From positions 1 through 64,000 of the forward strand of contig DAXETV010000015.1 of the NCBI GenBank assembly GCA_051155775.1: a DNA stretch of 64,000 nt. Reading direction: 5' to 3'. The position numbers were made by a program, and so were the translations under genes. Positions 60,387 through 64,000 of this stretch are shown piece by piece (the stretch's first letter is position 1; each line of letters opens with the position of its first letter). This DNA comes from CAYSCZ01 sp051155775. GTDB lineage: Bacteria > Bacteroidota > Bacteroidia > Cytophagales > Cyclobacteriaceae. A model generated the notes under the pieces. That model saw nothing but the letters and a program-made list of their open reading frames with translations. It did no database searches and was not told where the DNA came from.

Positions 60387-61640
60387 TTATTCATTTTTAA
60401 GAGCTTCAACGGGTTTAACTTTAGAGGCTTTAATGGCTGGTATGAGTCCTGCAATGCCACCTGCAAGTATTAAAATGATCAGTGCAGTAATGGCAACATT
60501 GAAATTAATCTCGGGATCCTCAAAAAACCGTATGTCGCCACCCATGGCTGATAATGCGTAATTGACACTTTCTAAAAGTACAACCCCCAGAAATAATCCA
60601 AAATATCCTGCTACCGCTGTGATAAAAATGGACTCCTGGAGAATAAGGCTTACTATTGAACCAGGCGTGGCACCCATTGCTTTTCTAATACCTATTTCCC
60701 TGGTCCTTTCTTTTACAACGATGATCATTATGTTGCTAACACCTACTATGCCAGCCGTTAATGTGCCAAGGCCTACCCACCAAATAAAAATTTTTATGCT
60801 AAAAAACAGCTGTTGGATGTTGTTATAATTTTCTTCCTGGTTATAAGAAAAAATAGCTTTATCATCATCCGGATGAACACTATGCCGCTGCTTTAAATGT
60901 TGCGTTGCATCACCTTCTAATTGTTTACCAGATGATCCTTTTTTGGTTGTCATCACAAACATGGTGACCTCCCTGTCGGGATTGAAAACTTGTTGGAAGG
61001 TTGAAAAAGGAACATAAATTCTTTCACTTTGGCTTCTTAGGTTTGTGGATTGAAATTCGAATACGCCAACTACCCGAAAACTAATATCCATAATTGTGAT
61101 GTATTCACCAACTGGATCTATACCGGGTGGAAATAATGCCTCCAATACTTTATCACCGATGTAGCAGACCTTTCTGTTATGCTTTTCATCATTTTTATTC
61201 AGTGCTCTTCCTTTGACCTTTACCGTAGTAGATTTTGCATCGAAATATTCATCTTTGACACCGTATACCCCAAACCGTACCTGATTATTTTTGTACTCAA
61301 CATAATAATCACCTTCAATCCAATTTTCGGGTGACATATTTTCAATACCATCAAGGTGCTCATTTAAAGACTCCAGGTCATCTGTTGAATAGTTTATTGA
61401 TCTGCCGGCAGGCATCCCTTTAAAGGGCATGCTGGTCTTTCCGGGCGGATAAAACCAGATGCTATTGACAGCATCCATAAGAAAACTTCTTTGGACACCC
61501 TTTTTTAAACCTTCTCCGGCTCCTAGTAATAGAATAAGCATGAAGATACCCCAAAATACTCCAAAGGCTGTGGCAAAGGTGCGTAGCTTATTTTTCTTGA
61601 TGGTTTCAAATATTTCAAGCCATTTATCCAGGTCAAACAT
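60387..61640 (-). CDS. MacB-type ABC transporter permease, first copy
   Basis: A 417-residue FtsX/MacB-type permease. Layout is one N-terminal segment (FATAFGVFWGIFMLILLLG), a periplasmic domain with FDAKSTTVKVKGRALNK, and three C-terminal segments with VKERTREIGIRKAMGATPGS at the coupling loop. It belongs with the ATPase gene 6 bases upstream and the second permease 2 bases downstream. The transported molecule is unknown; MacAB relatives export peptides, toxins or lipids, and others act in lipoprotein handling. Confidence 0.9.
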   Translation of the reverse strand: MFDLDKWLEIFETIKKNKLRTFATAFGVFWGIFMLILLLGAGEGLKKGVQRSFLMDAVNSIWFYPPGKTSMPFKGMPAGRSINYSTDDLESLNEHLDGIENMSPENWIEGDYYVEYKNNQVRFGVYGVKDEYFDAKSTTVKVKGRALNKNDEKHNRKVCYIGDKVLEALFPPGIDPVGEYITIMDISFRVVGVFEFQSTNLRSQSERIYVPFSTFQQVFNPDREVTMFVMTTKKGSSGKQLEGDATQHLKQRHSVHPDDDKAIFSYNQEENYNNIQQLFFSIKIFIWWVGLGTLTAGIVGVSNIMIIVVKERTREIGIRKAMGATPGSIVSLILQESIFITAVAGYFGLFLGVVLLESVNYALSAMGGDIRFFEDPEINFNVAITALIILILAGGIAGLIPAIKASKVKPVEALKNE

Positions 61641-61646
61641 CAGGGT

Positions 61647-62330
61647 CTAATTTACCAGTTGATAATCTGTATCCATGATTAATCCATCTTTTATCCTGAT
61701 GATCCTTTCCGTGCTATTGGCTATATCATTTTCGTGGGTTACGATTATAATCGTTTTCCCAGATTGATTTACTTCCCTGAATAATTCCATTACCTCTTTA
61801 GAGGTTGTACTATCCAAAGCTCCGGTGGGCTCATCAGCAAGGATTAGTTTGGGATCGGTAATTAATGCCCGTGCTATGGCGATCCTTTGTTTTTGTCCAC
61901 CAGAAAGTTCAGCGGGTAAATGCTCCGCCCATTCCGACAGGCCAACCCGTTCTAAATATCCGGCAGCGATTTTATTTCTTTTGGATCTGCTCATTTTTTG
62001 ATAATAAAGTGGAAGGGCAACGTTTTCCAGGGCATTTTTAAAATTTAACAGGTTGAAAGACTGGAATACAAAACCGATTAATTGGTTTCTGTAGATGGCA
62101 GACTTTTTTTCTGACAGGTTTTTAATCAGTTGGCCATCAAGGATATATTCCCCTTTATCATAGCCATCGAGGATGCCGATAATATTTAATAATGTTGACT
62201 TACCGGAGCCTGATGAGCCCATAATTGAAATTAGTTCTCCTGATTCAATGATAGCATTCACTCCTCTCAGGACGTGTAAGCTTTGTTTACCTATTCGGTA
62301 GGATTTATGAATGTCTTTTAACTCAATCAA
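61647..62330 (-). CDS. ABC transporter ATP-binding protein (MacB/LolD type)
   Basis: A 227-residue ATPase. Walker A is GSSGSGKSTLLN, the signature is LSGGQKQRIAIARAL, Walker B is ILADEPTGALDS and the H loop is IIVTHE. It is the first gene of the MacAB-like operon and drives the two permeases that follow. The only in-frame start is TTG at 62328-62330; the conserved ELKDIHKSY begins two codons later. Confidence 0.93.
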   Translation of the reverse strand: MIELKDIHKSYRIGKQSLHVLRGVNAIIESGELISIMGSSGSGKSTLLNIIGILDGYDKGEYILDGQLIKNLSEKKSAIYRNQLIGFVFQSFNLLNFKNALENVALPLYYQKMSRSKRNKIAAGYLERVGLSEWAEHLPAELSGGQKQRIAIARALITDPKLILADEPTGALDSTTSKEVMELFREVNQSGKTIIIVTHENDIANSTERIIRIKDGLIMDTDYQLVN

Positions 62331-62474
62331 CTGATGGTTTTTATTATATTAACGTCACTTTCATAATCTTATGCAATCTAAATTGTATGAAAGGTTAAAA
62401 GTATCTGTGGATGTTAATATTTGTAAAAAAGTGTCATCATAAGATATATTAACTTTGAGGATAATCAATAATGT

Positions 62475-63674
62475 ATGAAGCGTAAAGTTGTTATTGCCGG
62501 AGGTGGTATCATTGGTCTTTTTTGTGCTTATTACCTTAATAAAGATGGTTATGAAGTTGAAATAATCGACAAAGGGAGCAACATGGTCCCGGCATCCTCC
62601 GGTAACTGTGGCCTGATCACACCGAGTCATATACCACCCCTGAATCAATTCAGCACAATATACCAGGGATTGAAATGGCTTAACAAAAAGGATGCACCAT
62701 TAAAAATTAAACCCCAATTGAGTTCCAGTTTTTTGCTTTGGATGGTCCAGTTTACTTGGTATGCCAATATATTTTCATTTAATAAAAACTCCCAAAAGCG
62801 ACACGAATATTTGGATTTAAGTTGGAGGCTATACCATGAACTTTTCAATGAAGAAGGATTTGATGCGGGTTTTAATACAACAGATGGAATATTATATGTC
62901 TGTAAATCAGAAAAAGCGCTAAAAGGTGTAGAAGAAGAAGCCCATTTGCTATCTGACAATTATGGATTGAATCCTGAGTATTTGAATTATGAAGCGTTGA
63001 GAAAATTAGAACCAAACCTAAACCGGAAAATTATCGGAGGATACTGGTACAATATGGATGGATGGTTAAATCCGGCGACCTTAATAACAAACCTAAAAGA
63101 CCACCTAATAGCGCATGGTGTATCATTTCGTAAGGATGTGATCACAAATATCAACTCAAATAAGACGATTATTAAGGGATTCTCTTCAGAAAGAGAGGAA
63201 TACAAAGGGGATTATTATTTGGTGGCTACCGGGGCATTAGCTCCGCAGTTATTGAAAAACATCAATATCTCCTTACCTATTATACCGGGCAAAGGTTATA
63301 ACCTAACCACGCAATCGTCCATAGTGCATCAACCCATGCGTCCGATCCACATGGTAGAAAGAAAAGTAGTGGCCACACCGTGGAAGAATGGCTTTAGGTT
63401 GGGTAGCACCATGGAGTTGTCTGGTTATGATATCAGCCTGAATAAAATACGGTTGGATGCCTTGAAGCGTGCTTCACAAGAATACTTAAATATTGATGTT
63501 TATAACAATGTAGAATGGGAACCATGGGCTGGTTGGAGACCTATGAAATCAAATGGGGTACCTGTCGTTGAGAAAAATAAGAAATACACCAATCTTGTTA
63601 TAGCTGCCGGTCACAGCATGTTGGGTTTAAGTATGGCTCCTGCTACAGGCTATATGGTTAGTAAGATCATATAA
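62475..63674 (+). CDS. dadA: FAD-dependent oxidoreductase, D-amino-acid dehydrogenase-like
   Basis: A 399-residue DAO-family flavoprotein. The FAD-binding Rossmann motif is VVIAGGGIIGLFCAYYL at the N terminus, with EIIDKG for the ribose. A central block GGYWYNMDGWLNPATL and C-terminal GWRPMKSNGVPVV, IAAGHSMLGLSMAPATG agree with DadA-like D-amino-acid dehydrogenases, which oxidise D-amino acids and pass electrons to the respiratory chain. The gene name is by resemblance; a glycine oxidase or other DAO member is possible. It is divergent from the ABC exporter operon. Confidence 0.85.
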   Translation: MKRKVVIAGGGIIGLFCAYYLNKDGYEVEIIDKGSNMVPASSGNCGLITPSHIPPLNQFSTIYQGLKWLNKKDAPLKIKPQLSSSFLLWMVQFTWYANIFSFNKNSQKRHEYLDLSWRLYHELFNEEGFDAGFNTTDGILYVCKSEKALKGVEEEAHLLSDNYGLNPEYLNYEALRKLEPNLNRKIIGGYWYNMDGWLNPATLITNLKDHLIAHGVSFRKDVITNINSNKTIIKGFSSEREEYKGDYYLVATGALAPQLLKNINISLPIIPGKGYNLTTQSSIVHQPMRPIHMVERKVVATPWKNGFRLGSTMELSGYDISLNKIRLDALKRASQEYLNIDVYNNVEWEPWAGWRPMKSNGVPVVEKNKKYTNLVIAAGHSMLGLSMAPATGYMVSKII

Positions 63675-63761
63675 TTTCGCTTATAGCATTTTCATGAATT
63701 ACCCAAGATCATGAACCGATACTGGTTTGGGCGCTACTTTGCCTATTGCTTTGAGTGAATA

Positions 63762-64000
63762 TTACTGCAAACTCTTCAGTAATTTCCTTACTTCATGGTG
63801 ATTGGCGACATTATACTTTGCTATTGACGAAGTACCCCTCACTTTGATGGTAATGGCATCTTTTGGCATAGCCCTGAAGGTATCTTCATCCGTCCAGTCA
63901 TCACCAATGGCCATGATCATTTCACTATTGGGATATTTATCAAGCCATAATGCAGCCGATTTGCCTTTATTGACTTCCAGGTTTTTTATTTCCACAACTT
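63762..64000 (-). CDS. Trehalose-phosphatase C-terminal part (5' end outside window)
   Basis: The frame runs off the window's right edge and only about 79 C-terminal residues are present. The HAD motif IV region IGDDWTDEDTFRAMP with the preceding NKGKSAALWL is that of trehalose-6-phosphate phosphatase (OtsB), which removes phosphate from trehalose-6-phosphate. In many Bacteroidota this domain ends a fused OtsA-OtsB protein, so the full gene may be bifunctional; that cannot be seen here. The GTG-like first codon within the window is not taken as a start. Confidence 0.85.
   Translation of the reverse strand, partial: VVEIKNLEVNKGKSAALWLDKYPNSEMIMAIGDDWTDEDTFRAMPKDAITIKVRGTSSIAKYNVANHHEVRKLLKSLQ

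Noticed and set aside
7542..63674. A single D-amino-acid pathway linking the deacylase, DadA-like and GH3/serine-hydrolase genes
   Set aside because: The genes are tens of kilobases apart in different operons; a shared theme is possible but not a linked system.
1..64000. tRNA, rRNA and CRISPR repeats
   Set aside because: No cloverleaf-like gene with a GGTTCRA arm, no rRNA-like block and no spaced direct repeats were seen by eye in the intergenic regions.

Overview
The window looks like ordinary chromosome from an AT-rich member of the Bacteroidota, most likely a free-living, Cytophagales-like bacterium. The evidence is family content: tgt directly followed by an lptG-type permease, a head-GIN (DUF2807) protein, three large Asp-box (BNR/VPS10-like) exported proteins, a GH3/serine-hydrolase fusion, a 7TMR-DISM histidine kinase, ATP-type PEP carboxykinase, many lipoproteins, weak Shine-Dalgarno sequences, and -7 boxes of the TAnnTTTG type. 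There is no rRNA or tRNA gene, so the lineage is an inference. I saw no complete insertion sequence, prophage or CRISPR array.

Layout. 1-0.97 kb: end of a coiled-coil protein, then non-coding DNA that may hold a small insertion-sequence scar. 0.97-5.9 kb: histidine kinase, lipoprotein, small unknown gene, EamA transporter and a vapBC toxin-antitoxin pair. 6.2-11.3 kb: MFS transporter and D-aminoacylase-like lipoprotein, a secreted HExxH protein, a membrane protein and a tandem-duplicated secreted protein. 11.3-12.5 kb: an accessory patch with a lone NUMOD/HNH endonuclease. 12.6-24.7 kb: mostly minus-strand genes for exported proteins (two Asp-box giants, LolA-like, head-GIN and thioredoxin-like proteins), plus ferritin and a fatty-acid desaturase. 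24.7-31.4 kb: ECF sigma factor, a LolD/FtsX-type ABC transporter, a TPMT-like methyltransferase, an unusual zinc-finger/subtilase/CBM48 protein, a DUF1232 protein and a serine hydrolase. 31.6-36.5 kb: a compact operon of CBS protein, glutamate-synthase-like FMN protein and a nucleoside-phosphorylase-like protein, then a lipoprotein. 36.5-39.6 kb: tgt-lptG-EamA operon on the minus strand. 39.7-43.5 kb: GT2 - ECF sigma - rsmG - aromatic amino acid decarboxylase on the plus strand. 43.5-50.7 kb: small proteins, the third Asp-box protein and a PIF1-like helicase. 50.7-58 kb: GH3/serine-hydrolase fusion, HisKA_2 kinase, pckA and a sodium:solute symporter. 58-62.3 kb: a MacAB-like ABC exporter operon. 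62.4-64 kb: D-amino-acid dehydrogenase-like oxidase and the end of a trehalose-phosphatase gene.

Shared themes are cell-envelope maintenance (LptG, LolA-like, MacAB-like, GH3 fusion), D-amino-acid or peptidoglycan turnover (D-aminoacylase-like, DadA-like, serine hydrolases) and large exported Asp-box proteins. The least ordinary items are the cytoplasmic zinc-finger/subtilase/CBM48 protein, the CBS/GltB-like/phosphorylase-like operon, the trio of Asp-box paralogues, a Tgt lacking the usual zinc cysteines, and a perfect TTTAGAA-N3-TTCTAAA inverted repeat upstream of the ferritin operon. Several genes appear to use GTG or TTG starts, stated where relevant.
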